DNA of 64,000 bases from Amphritea opalescens (GTDB lineage: Bacteria > Pseudomonadota > Gammaproteobacteria > Pseudomonadales > Balneatricaceae): contig NZ_RQXW01000004.1 in NCBI RefSeq assembly GCF_003957515.1, positions 248,001 to 312,000 on the forward strand, in the 5' to 3' direction. This document shows, piece after piece, positions 25,996 to 35,982 of the stretch. The notes beneath the pieces were generated by a model that saw nothing but the letters and a program-made list of their open reading frames with translations, had not been told where the DNA came from and did no database searches. The position numbers and the translations under genes were made by a program. How positions within the stretch are numbered: position 1 is the stretch's first letter; every line of letters begins with the position of its first letter.

Positions 25996-27759
25996 CTAAT
26001 GATTAAACTGCTCAACAAACAGTCTAAAATCATCCGCAGCCAGCGGCTTACTAAAATAGAACCCTTGAATAAGGTCGCTCTGAGTCCCTTGCAGCAGGGT
26101 CAATTGTTCTTCTGTTTCAACACCTTCGATGACCACCGATAGCCGCAGCGCTTTTGCCATTGCGATGATAGCCAAGACAATCCGCACCTCATCTTCGTTA
26201 TCCGGTATACCGGTGATAAATGAACGATCGACTTTTAGCTCGTCTAAAGGAAAACGTTTCAGGTAACTCAATGATGAGTAGCCCGTACCAAAATCATCAA
26301 TCGATAAGCCGATCCCTAGCTCTTTTAAACTGGAAAGTAACTTAACGCTCGCCTCAACATTGTGCATAGCGAGGCTCTCCGTTAGCTCTAACATTAACAA
26401 AGAGGGCGATAAGCCAGATGCCTTAAGCGCGGTTTCTACATGCGCCTTATAGTTAGCTTCTTGAAATTGTGGGCCGGACACATTGACAGATACCTCGATA
26501 TCCCCAAGCCCAGAACGCTCCCACTCCGCTGCCTGCCGACAGGCTTCATTCAATACCCAGTCACCGATATCAAGAATCAAACCACTCTCTTCCGCCAACG
26601 GAATAAATACAACCGGCGAGATCATGCCTTTCTCAGGGTGTTGCCAGCGGATTAATGCTTCAGCGGCTCTCACTTTCCTCGTTAGAAGATCAACCTTTGG
26701 CTGATAATGCAGTAACAGCTCATTGTTTTCGAGCGCCTTATGCAAAGCCGTTTCTAATTCGATTTTCTCTTTTAATTCATGGCTATTGGTTTGTGAATAA
26801 AAACGGACAGATTCAACATTCTCGACTTTTGACTGGCGCATCGCCGTACTGGCGGTGTTGATCAACTCATCGCTCAACAAGCCATCATCGGGCGCCACCG
26901 TAATACCGATACGGGCATTCACAAACAGCTCCTTGCCATTAATATTAAATGGTTTGGAGATCCCTGCAATAATCTGTCGAGCAATCGACGCCGCATGATT
27001 TCGCCCATTGACCGAGGGGATGAGAACACCAAATTCATCACCCGCCAGCCGTGCTGGATAGATCTCTGCTTCAGAGCGATCAAGACCGAGCAGTTTGTTG
27101 CGACTGGCCACGACATCGTTAATGCGTTGCGCCACCTGATAGAGCAACACATCACCAAACTGTATGCCGAAAGATTCGTTGACCTGACCAAAGCGATCCA
27201 AACCAACACTTAACAGAGCGGTTTTATTTTCATTTAGTTGATCAAGCTTTAATGCCCAGCTCATTTTTTCTCGAAGTGACTTCCGGTTGGCTAGCTTCGT
27301 CAGCGCATCAAAGCTCGACAGTTGATCCACATAGGCTTTCAGGGTCAGCGTATTACGCAATCGAAGTTTTAGCTCGCTGGCATCCACGGGTTTAGCGAGG
27401 AAGTCGGTAGCGCCAATCTCTAATGCTCTTAACTTCGAGAAGGAGTCCGAGGATGATGTCAGAACAATAACCGGTAGGTAGGCAAACTCTTGATGAGCAC
27501 GAATGCGTTCCAGCACATCAAAACCACTCACTTCGGGCATGACTAGATCGAGAAATAAGATATCGGGTCGTTGATGCGCTAATACATCGAAGGCTTTGGA
27601 TGAATCTTCAACACTGATAAAGCGGGAGTAGCCAGCCTCTTCTAAATGAGCCTGAACAATTTCCATCATGATAGGCTCATCATCAACCATCATAATCAGT
27701 GCATTCTTATCCTTTCGTACCTTCATAAGACCATCTCGGACAACCCAATATTCAAACAC
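25996..27759 (-). CDS. Response regulator with GGDEF and EAL domains
   Basis: 587 residues. Receiver domain about 22-137 with phospho-acceptor Asp71 (FLDLVMPEVSG) and Lys in LAKPVD. GGDEF domain about 150-320 with AGDEF at 239-243 in place of GGDEF, a variant found in some active cyclases. EAL domain about 335-580 with intact EALIRW (EAL at 367-369), NVSGPQF, DDFGTGYSSL and EGVET, so phosphodiesterase activity is likely to dominate. The GTG start at 27759 overlaps the kinase stop by eight bases; an ATG at 27726 is a good alternative. It is the output partner of the hybrid kinase encoded just upstream. Confidence 0.9.
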   Translation of the reverse strand: MFEYWVVRDGLMKVRKDKNALIMMVDDEPIMMEIVQAHLEEAGYSRFISVEDSSKAFDVLAHQRPDILFLDLVMPEVSGFDVLERIRAHQEFAYLPVIVLTSSSDSFSKLRALEIGATDFLAKPVDASELKLRLRNTLTLKAYVDQLSSFDALTKLANRKSLREKMSWALKLDQLNENKTALLSVGLDRFGQVNESFGIQFGDVLLYQVAQRINDVVASRNKLLGLDRSEAEIYPARLAGDEFGVLIPSVNGRNHAASIARQIIAGISKPFNINGKELFVNARIGITVAPDDGLLSDELINTASTAMRQSKVENVESVRFYSQTNSHELKEKIELETALHKALENNELLLHYQPKVDLLTRKVRAAEALIRWQHPEKGMISPVVFIPLAEESGLILDIGDWVLNEACRQAAEWERSGLGDIEVSVNVSGPQFQEANYKAHVETALKASGLSPSLLMLELTESLAMHNVEASVKLLSSLKELGIGLSIDDFGTGYSSLSYLKRFPLDELKVDRSFITGIPDNEDEVRIVLAIIAMAKALRLSVVIEGVETEEQLTLLQGTQSDLIQGFYFSKPLAADDFRLFVEQFNH

Positions 27760-30628
27760 TTATCCTATCATTAATCTGCTTAATTACCTTGAGTAACGCG
27801 GCGCACTCCGACTGACTCTCCATGCGTGACGCTTTTTCTAAAGCGATAGCGATATCCGTAAATATATGGAACCCAACTGATCCACCCGCGCCCTTCAACC
27901 AGTGAGCATGATCCTTCAACGCTACAAAGTTTTGCCGTTCTACAGCCTGTTCCATCTCTTCGATTCTTGGCCCCAGCTTAACCACAAACTTTTTAACTAT
28001 TGCCCTGAATTTTTCGCCATGCTCAGCCAGATCAGAGGTTACCTGTTCAGGCACTGTCCAGTGGGCGGGCACAGCGGGCTTACTATAGGGCGCTGGCGAG
28101 TAGTGTTGATCACTCATTTCGCGCTGACCCGCTAGATTGATCTGGGCGACAACGCGCTCTATCGCTACCATCAGCATCTCAATATCGGTCTGATTTCCAT
28201 CCGCCAACGCCTGTTCCAGCTGTTTAGCCAGATCGGTTAATTGTGGAAATCCTATCGAGCCAGCAGACCCCTTCATCCAATGCGCATGACGCCCTAATGC
28301 TTCATCATCATTGTCTTGAAAAGAGGCTTGCATCGCGGGGAAAATATCATTTAAACGAACGATAAAATGCTCAATAATGGTCGCGAATTTAGGGTTAGTT
28401 GTCGGCAGCTCTGAATACAGTGGCGTTAAACCACTTAACGTTGAAGAGACCACTTCGGCTCTTTTCGGCGGCTGCCCCGCACTAAACACATCACCGACGG
28501 CTGTGTCAGACAGACTATCCGCCTGTTTAACTGCGCCTAACTCTTTCACCAACAGTAGTAATAATTTATCAATATTGATCGGCTTACTCATATAGCCGGT
28601 GTAGCCCGCGTCAAAGCATCGCTGTTCAATCCCCTTCATGGCATGAGCGGTCAGCGCGATAATAGGCACGTTGAGCCCCTGATCACGTATCGCCTTCACC
28701 GCACTATAACCATCCATACGCGGCATCTGCACATCCATCAGAATCAAATCATACTGCTGCGAGGCGACTTTCGTTAACGCCTCTACACCATCTTCGGCTT
28801 CATCTGTTTCAATCCCCTGTTCTTCGATCACCAACCGCATTAGCTCTCGGTTTTCAGCCCCATCATCCACCACTAAGATCTTTGACTTTGGAAATATCCA
28901 ACGGGATGCTTGGGCAACACTGAGTCGGTCTTGCCAGTTGAGAATGCTCTGTGCATTAATGAGGGTGACAGGGCCATCGGTTTGTATATCCAGTTCAAGG
29001 AAAAACTGACTGCCCTCGCCGACTTTGCTAGTGGCATAAATATCACCATGCATCGCCGTGGCAAACTTTTTACTAATGGCTAAGCCTAGCCCCGTTCCAC
29101 CAAATCGACGTGTAATCGAAGCATCGGCCTGAACAAAAGGATCAAATACTAAAGCGGCCTGCTCTTCCGTCATACCGATACCCGTATCGGCCACTTCAAT
29201 CACCAGCCGTTTGCGATTATCACTCAAGCGGGTAGACACAACGACCTCCCCCTGCTCAGTGAATTTAATCGCATTACCGATCAGGTTGGTGACGATCTGA
29301 CGCAGGCGCGCGGAATCACTCAATATCGTTTCAGGAATGTTCCCCTCTGGCTTATATGTCAGTACCAGTCCTTTTTCCTTCGCCTTAACGGACAGTACCT
29401 GAATCACCTCTTTGATAATCTGGTACGGTTGACACTTAGTGGATTCGACTTCCAGATGGCCCGCTTCTACCTTCGATAAGTCGAGAATATCGTTGATAAG
29501 GTTTAATAGGTGTTCGCCATTAACCAGAATCGTGCTGAGATAATGATCATTTTTCTGCTCATCCTTGCCATACCCTCTTCGCAAGGCCTCAGTAAAACCA
29601 AGAATCGCATTCATTGGCGTGCGTATTTCATGGCTCATATTCGCCAGAAAATCACTTTTCGCCTGATTGGCGGCTTCCGCTTCCTCTTTTGAGCGCCGCA
29701 GCTCGATCTCTTTCTCTTCTAACTCGGTGATATCATCAAAGCTCACCAAAACGCCGCTTGGCTTCCCTTTATCAGCCAGCACTGGAGAGCAGTTCACCAT
29801 AAAAGTACGCACACCCCCCTCTAACTCAAGACGCACGATACTATTCATAACCGTCTCACCGCTAACAAGGGCGGTCTGCCAAGGGAAGTCCGCCGCATCC
29901 GTTTGCCCCCAAGGCAGGCGACGCACTTCATAACCCATGAGCGAAGTGGATGAACGGCCTAAAAGATCAGAGAATGCTTTATTCGCCAAGACCACCTGAA
30001 ATTTTCTATCAAGAACAATTAATCCCTCTGCCATGGTATCCAACGCAGAGCGCACCCGATCCGGTATCGCTTGTGATGGATCGAGCTGTTTCAACATTTT
30101 TCGTAAGTAGAGGAAATACAGCAGATAGAGAATAACGGAACAAAACAGTAAAAATTGCACGGTAGGACGTTGATAAAAACCAATAAGACCCTCGCCATAA
30201 AGTGGTTCAAAGCGTAGCTCTAACGCACCCCAGGGTTGATTGCCCGCAACCAGAGGTACACTCATCTGCTGATCAATAGGACGATCTTCGCTACTCTGCT
30301 GCCAAGTATTTCGATGATTACCTACTTCGACAACTAACCGCTGAGCCCCATTGCGAATACCCGCCGATAAAATATCATCATTGCGTTCGACAACCAGTGT
30401 TAATACAGACTCAAGCCGGATCAAATCTGATTGCGTAATCAGTACAGAACCGTTTGCCGCAACAGCTTCCGCTAATGCCACACGATCCTTTAAACGAGCG
30501 CCTAAGAAGTCAGGCAGAATACCGATAATGATCGCAACCAGCGCGACACTGATGAACATACTCACCTGACCTAGTGCTATTCGACTGGTGGTACTTCGCG
30601 CAGAAAGAAGCCGTTTAAACCAATTCAT
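27752..30628 (-). CDS. Membrane hybrid histidine kinase with PAS, receiver and two HPt domains
   Basis: 958 residues: TM1 about 21-42, an extracytoplasmic segment 43-155, TM2 about 156-176, PAS about 190-305, HisKA with H333 ([11 protein letters not shown]), HATPase about 430-550 (N box [25 protein letters not shown]), receiver 583-700 with D632 (LILMDVQMP), HPt1 with H783 (HWMKGSAGS) and HPt2 with H909 (HWLKGAGGS). Two HPt domains in one kinase is uncommon. The start ATG overlaps the stop of the giant LEPR-XLL gene (ATGA), so the kinase is translationally tied to it. The likely phosphorelay output is the REC-GGDEF-EAL protein downstream (inference). Confidence 0.92.
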   Translation of the reverse strand: MNWFKRLLSARSTTSRIALGQVSMFISVALVAIIIGILPDFLGARLKDRVALAEAVAANGSVLITQSDLIRLESVLTLVVERNDDILSAGIRNGAQRLVVEVGNHRNTWQQSSEDRPIDQQMSVPLVAGNQPWGALELRFEPLYGEGLIGFYQRPTVQFLLFCSVILYLLYFLYLRKMLKQLDPSQAIPDRVRSALDTMAEGLIVLDRKFQVVLANKAFSDLLGRSSTSLMGYEVRRLPWGQTDAADFPWQTALVSGETVMNSIVRLELEGGVRTFMVNCSPVLADKGKPSGVLVSFDDITELEEKEIELRRSKEEAEAANQAKSDFLANMSHEIRTPMNAILGFTEALRRGYGKDEQKNDHYLSTILVNGEHLLNLINDILDLSKVEAGHLEVESTKCQPYQIIKEVIQVLSVKAKEKGLVLTYKPEGNIPETILSDSARLRQIVTNLIGNAIKFTEQGEVVVSTRLSDNRKRLVIEVADTGIGMTEEQAALVFDPFVQADASITRRFGGTGLGLAISKKFATAMHGDIYATSKVGEGSQFFLELDIQTDGPVTLINAQSILNWQDRLSVAQASRWIFPKSKILVVDDGAENRELMRLVIEEQGIETDEAEDGVEALTKVASQQYDLILMDVQMPRMDGYSAVKAIRDQGLNVPIIALTAHAMKGIEQRCFDAGYTGYMSKPINIDKLLLLLVKELGAVKQADSLSDTAVGDVFSAGQPPKRAEVVSSTLSGLTPLYSELPTTNPKFATIIEHFIVRLNDIFPAMQASFQDNDDEALGRHAHWMKGSAGSIGFPQLTDLAKQLEQALADGNQTDIEMLMVAIERVVAQINLAGQREMSDQHYSPAPYSKPAVPAHWTVPEQVTSDLAEHGEKFRAIVKKFVVKLGPRIEEMEQAVERQNFVALKDHAHWLKGAGGSVGFHIFTDIAIALEKASRMESQSECAALLKVIKQINDRISV

Positions 30629-33600
30629 GGACGGTCTCTCTTATCAGTATCATCGTCTTCATCGGACTCCTCATCCGTATGCTCTTCGTCGGAATCTTCA
30701 CCGCCCTCAACCATCGAACTCAGCGATTCATCAGGCTGTTCCGAATCTTCGGCTGCATAACCCGTGGCACTAGAAGCCTTCGATAAAATAGGCAGGGGAT
30801 CAATAAAGCGCCAAGCGGGTAGTGACGTTAACACCGTACTCAGCAACACACCACTTCGAGCCAACCAGATCACATAACCCACAGACAACCCCGAAGACAC
30901 CGCAATCCCGCCCCCCATCATCATCGTTTGCAAAGCATGCTGTTCTTCGGTTTCAGTCTGAAGCTGGTCAATACCGCTCATAAACTGATCGAAGTGCTGT
31001 AACGCTAAAGGTTGCGTCATCGTATTAAGCACTGACTGGAATCGTAGTGTATTAACCTCTTGGGCAATCGCTTTATTCAACGGTGTAACGCCAAACTGCT
31101 CCCTTTCATTATTAGCAGCATCAATAACAAACTGGGTTGCCTCTGAGGGCGCAATAGCACTGGTCGAATCCAACGGCACAATAGCAGATTCAATGCTTTT
31201 TATGACATCCGTCGCAGCCGCCACAACGACCTCGGGCGCCTCAGACGCCTCAACTTCAAGTTCTGAAGTGACAACTGCAACACTCTCAACTTCTGGAACG
31301 CTAAAGAAAACCATATTACTCGTGACGGATTCAGTACGCCCCTCTAGGTCGATATAACGAGCCGTCACGTAGACCTCTTTACCCACATCGGCTGCGGTCA
31401 GCACGTAGTTTTGACCCGTGGCACCGCTAATCACCACGCCATTGCGATACCATTGATAGGTTTTAGCAGTGATGCCATCGGCATCAGTAATCGTATCATC
31501 CAGCGTTAACACTTCGCCGACAGCCACATTGCCACTAATAACCAGATCACCCTCGTAAGGACTATTCATGGCAATGATCACATCGGTGGCACTGCTGATT
31601 AAAGGACCTTCGGCAAAGCCTTGATCATCGGTAATGCTCACGGCTACACGGAGGTATTGGCCCACATCGGCATCATCCAACGTGTAAGTAGCGTTAGTTG
31701 CACCGGCTAGGTCGCTCCAGTTTGCACCATCGGCGGAACGCTGCCATTGATAATTGAAACTATTGCTGAGCCCATCCACATCACTAATACCGCTAGTATC
31801 GGCAGTGAGGGTTTGATCCTCTTCCGCTGTGCCGCTAACCGTTGGTAAGCCGGCAATCGGGTCATTCACAGCACCGATCGCAGCGGTAGCACTGCTGATT
31901 AAAGGACCTTCATCAAAGTTCTGATCATCGGTGATACTCACGGCCACACGGAGGTATTGGCCAACATCAGCATCATCCAACGTGTACGTCGCCGCAGTGG
32001 CACCGCCTAGGTCGCTCCAGTTTGCACCATCGGCGGAACGCTGCCATTGATAATTGAAACTATTGCTGAGCCCATCCACATCACTAATACCGCTAGTATC
32101 GGCGGTGAGGGTTTGATCTTCTTCTGAGCTACCGCTGATCAGCGGCAAGCCGACAATCGGATCATTCACCGCACCGATCGCCGCGGTGGCACTGCTGATT
32201 AAAGGACCTTCATCGAAGCTCTGATCATCGGTGATACTCACGGCCACACGGAGGTATTGGCCGACATCCGCATCATCCAGCGTATAAGTAGCGTTCGTTG
32301 CACCGGCTAGGTCGCTCCAGTTGGCACCATCAGTCGAGCGCTGCCATTGGTAACTAAAACTATTGCTGAGTCCATCCACATCACTGATGCCGCTGGTATC
32401 GGCGGTGAGGGTTTGATCCTCTTCCGCGGCACCATTGATCAGCGGTAAGCCTGCAATCGGATCATTCACGGCACCGATCGCAGCGGTGGCGCTGCTGAAT
32501 AAAGGACCTTCAGCGAAGCCTTGATCATCGGTGATACTCACCGCCACACGAAGGTATTGGTCGACATCGGCATCATCCAGCGTGTAAGTAGCGTTCGTTG
32601 CACCGGCTAGGTCACTCCAGTTGGTGCCATCGGCGGAACGCTGCCATTGGTAGTTGAAGCTGTTACTGAGTCCATCCACATCATTGATGCCACTGGTATC
32701 GACGGTGAGGGTTTGATCCTCTTCAGCGCTACCACTGATCAGCGGTAAGCCTGATATCGGATCGTTTACGGCACCGATCGCCGCGGTGGCACTGCTCACT
32801 AACGGGCCTTCGGCAAAGCCTTGATCATCGGTAATGCTGACCGCTACACGAAGGTATTGGCCTACATCGGCATCATCGAGGGTGTAATTCACGCCGGTGG
32901 CACCGGCTAGATCACTCCAGCTCGCGCCATCAGCGGAACGCTGCCATTGGTAGCTGAAGCTGTTACTCAAGCCATCCACATCACTGATGCCGCTGGTATC
33001 GGCGGTGAGGGTTTGATCTTCTACAGCACTGCCACTGATCAGCGGCAAGCCGAGAATAGGATCGTTGACGGCACCGATCGCCGCGGTGGCACTGCTGATT
33101 AAAGGACCTTCGGCAAAGCCTTGATCATCGGTGATACTCACGGCCACACGGAGATATTGGCCGACATCGGCATCATCGAGGGTGTAATTCACGCCGGTGG
33201 CACCACTCACATCATTCCAGATCGCACCATCGGTGGAACGCTGCCATTGGTAGCTAAAGCTGTTGCTGAGTCCATCCGCATCGCTGATGCCGCTGGTATT
33301 GGCGGTGAGGGTCTGATCCTCTTCCGCTGTACCGCTAACCAGTGGTAAGCCGGTAATCGGATCATTCACGGCACTGACCATACCGACAGCACTGCTCACC
33401 AAGGGGCCTTCATCGAAGCCTTGGTCATCAGTAATATTCACCACAACGCGCATGTATTGCCCAACATCCGCGTTGCCCAAGGTGTAATTCACCTCGGTAG
33501 CACCGTTGATATCATTCCAGTTCGCGCCATCAAGGGACCGCTGCCACTGGTAACTGAAACTATTGCTGAGTCCATCCACATCGCTAATACCAGTCGTATT

Positions 33601-35661
33601 AGCCGTCAACTGCTGGTTTTCTTCGCTAACACCGTTAACCTGTGGCAAGCCACTGATCGGATCGTTGACCGCTTCCACAGCCGCCGTCCCAGCACTGACA
33701 ACGACCTCATCTGTCCCACCGCCATCCATATAACTAACGACAACACTGATTGATGTTCCAACATCAATATCATCCAGTTGATACTGGTTAGCGGTCGCCC
33801 CAGCGATAGTATTGCCATCACGTTGCCATTGATAACTCAATGTACCTAAGCCATCGTCATCCGATAAGCTGCTCACATCAACGGTAAGAACCTGATCTTC
33901 AGTTGCTGCCCCGACAATGCTAACGCCACCTGTTGGAGCTGAGTTAGCAGCCCCTTGGAAGTCGTAAAAACTAATAGCATCAAGGCTATCACTACTCTCC
34001 TCTAAGCCTATATCTGAGCCATCGAAGAATAGCGAAGCGTTTATTGTTGTTGACGACATATTCAACGCAAAAACATCCTGACGTTCACCTGACACAACAT
34101 TATCAGCGGATACCCCGTGATCACCATCTAGGGTGATCAGGATCGTACCCGCTTCTAAGTTAACTCCGCCGACCAAATAATCATTTTCAACCAGCTCTAT
34201 CCCGGTCAACTTATCCTTAAACAGGTCATGACCCGCTAGAATTTCTTCAGTGCCATCAATGAGTGTCTTGACGGTACCATCCCTCGCATCAGCGGACAGA
34301 TCTCCGGGATTAAAGATATGAATTCCATGATCATTGCTGCCATCATCGTCAACCGTGAATAAAAAAGAACCGGCTTGCAGGCTTGTATCGCCCACCACGG
34401 TTGTCTCTTCAACTAAGGTTATCCCCGTGATGTCTTTATCTGAGGGATTAGTAAATAACAAAGAAAAAGTACCCTTGCTATAGTCGCCTACAGTATCCGG
34501 GCGAAAGAAGAAAACATCCTCTTTTTCAACCTCTAGGCTAGATGAATCTGAACTGTCTAATGTTTGATCATCAGCCAATGAAAGCAGGATATCGCCCGCC
34601 TTTAGTTCAATCGGAGTTCCTGTACCAATACTGATGTCAGTGGTGACATGATGAATCGCATCAATATTCGTATCTTCGTCATCGATAAAGCTTTCAATAT
34701 CAAAACCCGTTACCTCGATACTGCCGCCAGTAGAAGTACCAAACCCCCCAAGCCCAAGAAAAGAAATGGGCTCGAAATTAACAATATCAGTATCATTCCA
34801 AGTAATAGGCTGAGGTATACTATCCACATCACCTTCGGTGGAGAACCAGAGATTACTTGCCAGCACTCCTGACCAAGCCTCAGACGCTAGATTGATAGGT
34901 GTCACTGTATCGACTTCACCCACCTGATACTCGAGTTGCCAGTCGCCACTGAGCAGCGCATCACCGGTTAAATCATCACTGGCAGCAATATCTGCAGTCG
35001 TTAGGCTCGACAATGCTTGAACAAAGGCTTCGCCTTCTGCTGACTGGGCAACATTACAACCGTAAATAAGGATATCCGCGGTATCGGTTAATGAGTTCCC
35101 CCAAAGGTTAAGTTGGTCTGAATACTGACCTAAGGTATCGCTATTTAAGGTGCTGTTACCTAACTGAAGCGCGCCATCAGCACCGTGGCTGATCAGATGT
35201 ATGGTTTGTATACCCGAATAACCATTTAATGCAGCGGTAATGCTATCGACACCGTCATGGTCTGGATTAATGAAGATCGTCAAAGCGTTTTGACTATTAG
35301 GACTAATACTTTCAAGCAGTGTGGCCGTATCGGTAACGCGACTGTCAACGATAATCAGCTCAGAAACGGACGTTGAGGCATTCAAACCATTCTCTGGACC
35401 GGTCAGCCCAACATCTGGCGACAACGACTGGGGATACTCAATATCAGACTGCGTGAGCATATCAACGGCAGGGGTATTATCAGGGAAGTCGGTCATCACG
35501 AGCTGGTCAAGGTTAACCAGAGTGTCGCTGTCGATATCATCCGAGAAATCCATAGCAACGGACAACACCGATGTCACAGGGTCCGCGGACAATAACAACC
35601 GAGGCTCGGCCTTCTCCAGCAAGAGCATGGCTGGGGCCTTATTCATCCGTAATTCTGACAT
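30625..35661 (-). CDS. Giant LEPR-XLL / DUF4347 protein with tandem Ig-like repeats
   Basis: 1678 residues. The N-terminus carries a LEPR-XLL sorting-type motif (KAEPRLLLSAD, 17-27) instead of a normal signal peptide. A DUF4347 domain covers about 102-265, with conserved IHLISHG (H159) and ILIYGCNVA (C202). A middle region has acidic EENDYLVGGVNLEAG-type blocks, followed by nine Ig/cadherin-like units (SYQWQRS...DDADVGQYLRVAVSITDD), seven of them exact 100-residue repeats (about 667-1367). The C-terminus has a hydrophobic segment (VSSGLSVGYVIWLARSGVLL), PAWRFIDPLPIL, then a very acidic D/E-rich tail. GGGAGG lies four bases before the ATG. Probably a surface or periplasmic adhesin-like protein anchored by its C-terminal membrane segment (inference). 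Followed by the kinase with ATGA overlap. Confidence 0.9.
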   Translation of the reverse strand: MSELRMNKAPAMLLLEKAEPRLLLSADPVTSVLSVAMDFSDDIDSDTLVNLDQLVMTDFPDNTPAVDMLTQSDIEYPQSLSPDVGLTGPENGLNASTSVSELIIVDSRVTDTATLLESISPNSQNALTIFINPDHDGVDSITAALNGYSGIQTIHLISHGADGALQLGNSTLNSDTLGQYSDQLNLWGNSLTDTADILIYGCNVAQSAEGEAFVQALSSLTTADIAASDDLTGDALLSGDWQLEYQVGEVDTVTPINLASEAWSGVLASNLWFSTEGDVDSIPQPITWNDTDIVNFEPISFLGLGGFGTSTGGSIEVTGFDIESFIDDEDTNIDAIHHVTTDISIGTGTPIELKAGDILLSLADDQTLDSSDSSSLEVEKEDVFFFRPDTVGDYSKGTFSLLFTNPSDKDITGITLVEETTVVGDTSLQAGSFLFTVDDDGSNDHGIHIFNPGDLSADARDGTVKTLIDGTEEILAGHDLFKDKLTGIELVENDYLVGGVNLEAGTILITLDGDHGVSADNVVSGERQDVFALNMSSTTINASLFFDGSDIGLEESSDSLDAISFYDFQGAANSAPTGGVSIVGAATEDQVLTVDVSSLSDDDGLGTLSYQWQRDGNTIAGATANQYQLDDIDVGTSISVVVSYMDGGGTDEVVVSAGTAAVEAVNDPISGLPQVNGVSEENQQLTANTTGISDVDGLSNSFSYQWQRSLDGANWNDINGATEVNYTLGNADVGQYMRVVVNITDDQGFDEGPLVSSAVGMVSAVNDPITGLPLVSGTAEEDQTLTANTSGISDADGLSNSFSYQWQRSTDGAIWNDVSGATGVNYTLDDADVGQYLRVAVSITDDQGFAEGPLISSATAAIGAVNDPILGLPLISGSAVEDQTLTADTSGISDVDGLSNSFSYQWQRSADGASWSDLAGATGVNYTLDDADVGQYLRVAVSITDDQGFAEGPLVSSATAAIGAVNDPISGLPLISGSAEEDQTLTVDTSGINDVDGLSNSFNYQWQRSADGTNWSDLAGATNATYTLDDADVDQYLRVAVSITDDQGFAEGPLFSSATAAIGAVNDPIAGLPLINGAAEEDQTLTADTSGISDVDGLSNSFSYQWQRSTDGANWSDLAGATNATYTLDDADVGQYLRVAVSITDDQSFDEGPLISSATAAIGAVNDPIVGLPLISGSSEEDQTLTADTSGISDVDGLSNSFNYQWQRSADGANWSDLGGATAATYTLDDADVGQYLRVAVSITDDQNFDEGPLISSATAAIGAVNDPIAGLPTVSGTAEEDQTLTADTSGISDVDGLSNSFNYQWQRSADGANWSDLAGATNATYTLDDADVGQYLRVAVSITDDQGFAEGPLISSATDVIIAMNSPYEGDLVISGNVAVGEVLTLDDTITDADGITAKTYQWYRNGVVISGATGQNYVLTAADVGKEVYVTARYIDLEGRTESVTSNMVFFSVPEVESVAVVTSELEVEASEAPEVVVAAATDVIKSIESAIVPLDSTSAIAPSEATQFVIDAANNEREQFGVTPLNKAIAQEVNTLRFQSVLNTMTQPLALQHFDQFMSGIDQLQTETEEQHALQTMMMGGGIAVSSGLSVGYVIWLARSGVLLSTVLTSLPAWRFIDPLPILSKASSATGYAAEDSEQPDESLSSMVEGGEDSDEEHTDEESDEDDDTDKRDRP
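31560..33660. repeat. Seven tandem 300-bp repeats inside the giant gene
   Basis: The segment CACTGCTGATTAAAGGACCTT (with small changes such as CACTAACGGGCC) and the block around CGCTGCCATTG recur at an exact 300-bp spacing through seven copies, in frame as 100-residue Ig-like units. Copies between 31.86 and 33.36 kb are the most alike, pointing to recent duplication or gene conversion. Confidence 0.92.
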
Positions 35662-35982
35662 CAGACCTCCCGTCTATTACATGCATCAGCATGACAATCA
35701 ACCTATCCAAGCTTTTGCTTAAGAAACAGCAGGTCTAATTTTTTACACCACTAACGCCTTCACAGTACCAGCGAACAAACAGTCATCATAACTTCATTCA
35801 CCCACTCCGCCTTTTGAGGCGTAAACCTACTCTGACACCTATGGCTAAACTTTTCCGAAAACAGACGAAAGCAGCCTCAACACTTCATTGTACCCGCCTC
35901 AATCAAGGTGTCCGCCGTTCTTTACCTCCGCACATCTCATATTGATGACTGTTTTTAAAGGCCCACTCGCAACGCCCTACCT
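35662..35982. promoter_or_regulatory. Gap between the small HlyD adaptor and the LEPR-XLL gene
   Basis: 320 bp without a gene between two genes on the same strand. It may carry a separate promoter for the LEPR-XLL-kinase-regulator part. GCATGACAATC and ATGCATCAGCATG near 35683-35700 are partly palindromic. No clear terminator was found. Confidence 0.35.

Noticed and set aside
31560-33660. CRISPR-like periodicity
   Set aside because: The 300-bp units are in-frame protein repeats without short palindromic repeats or unique spacers.
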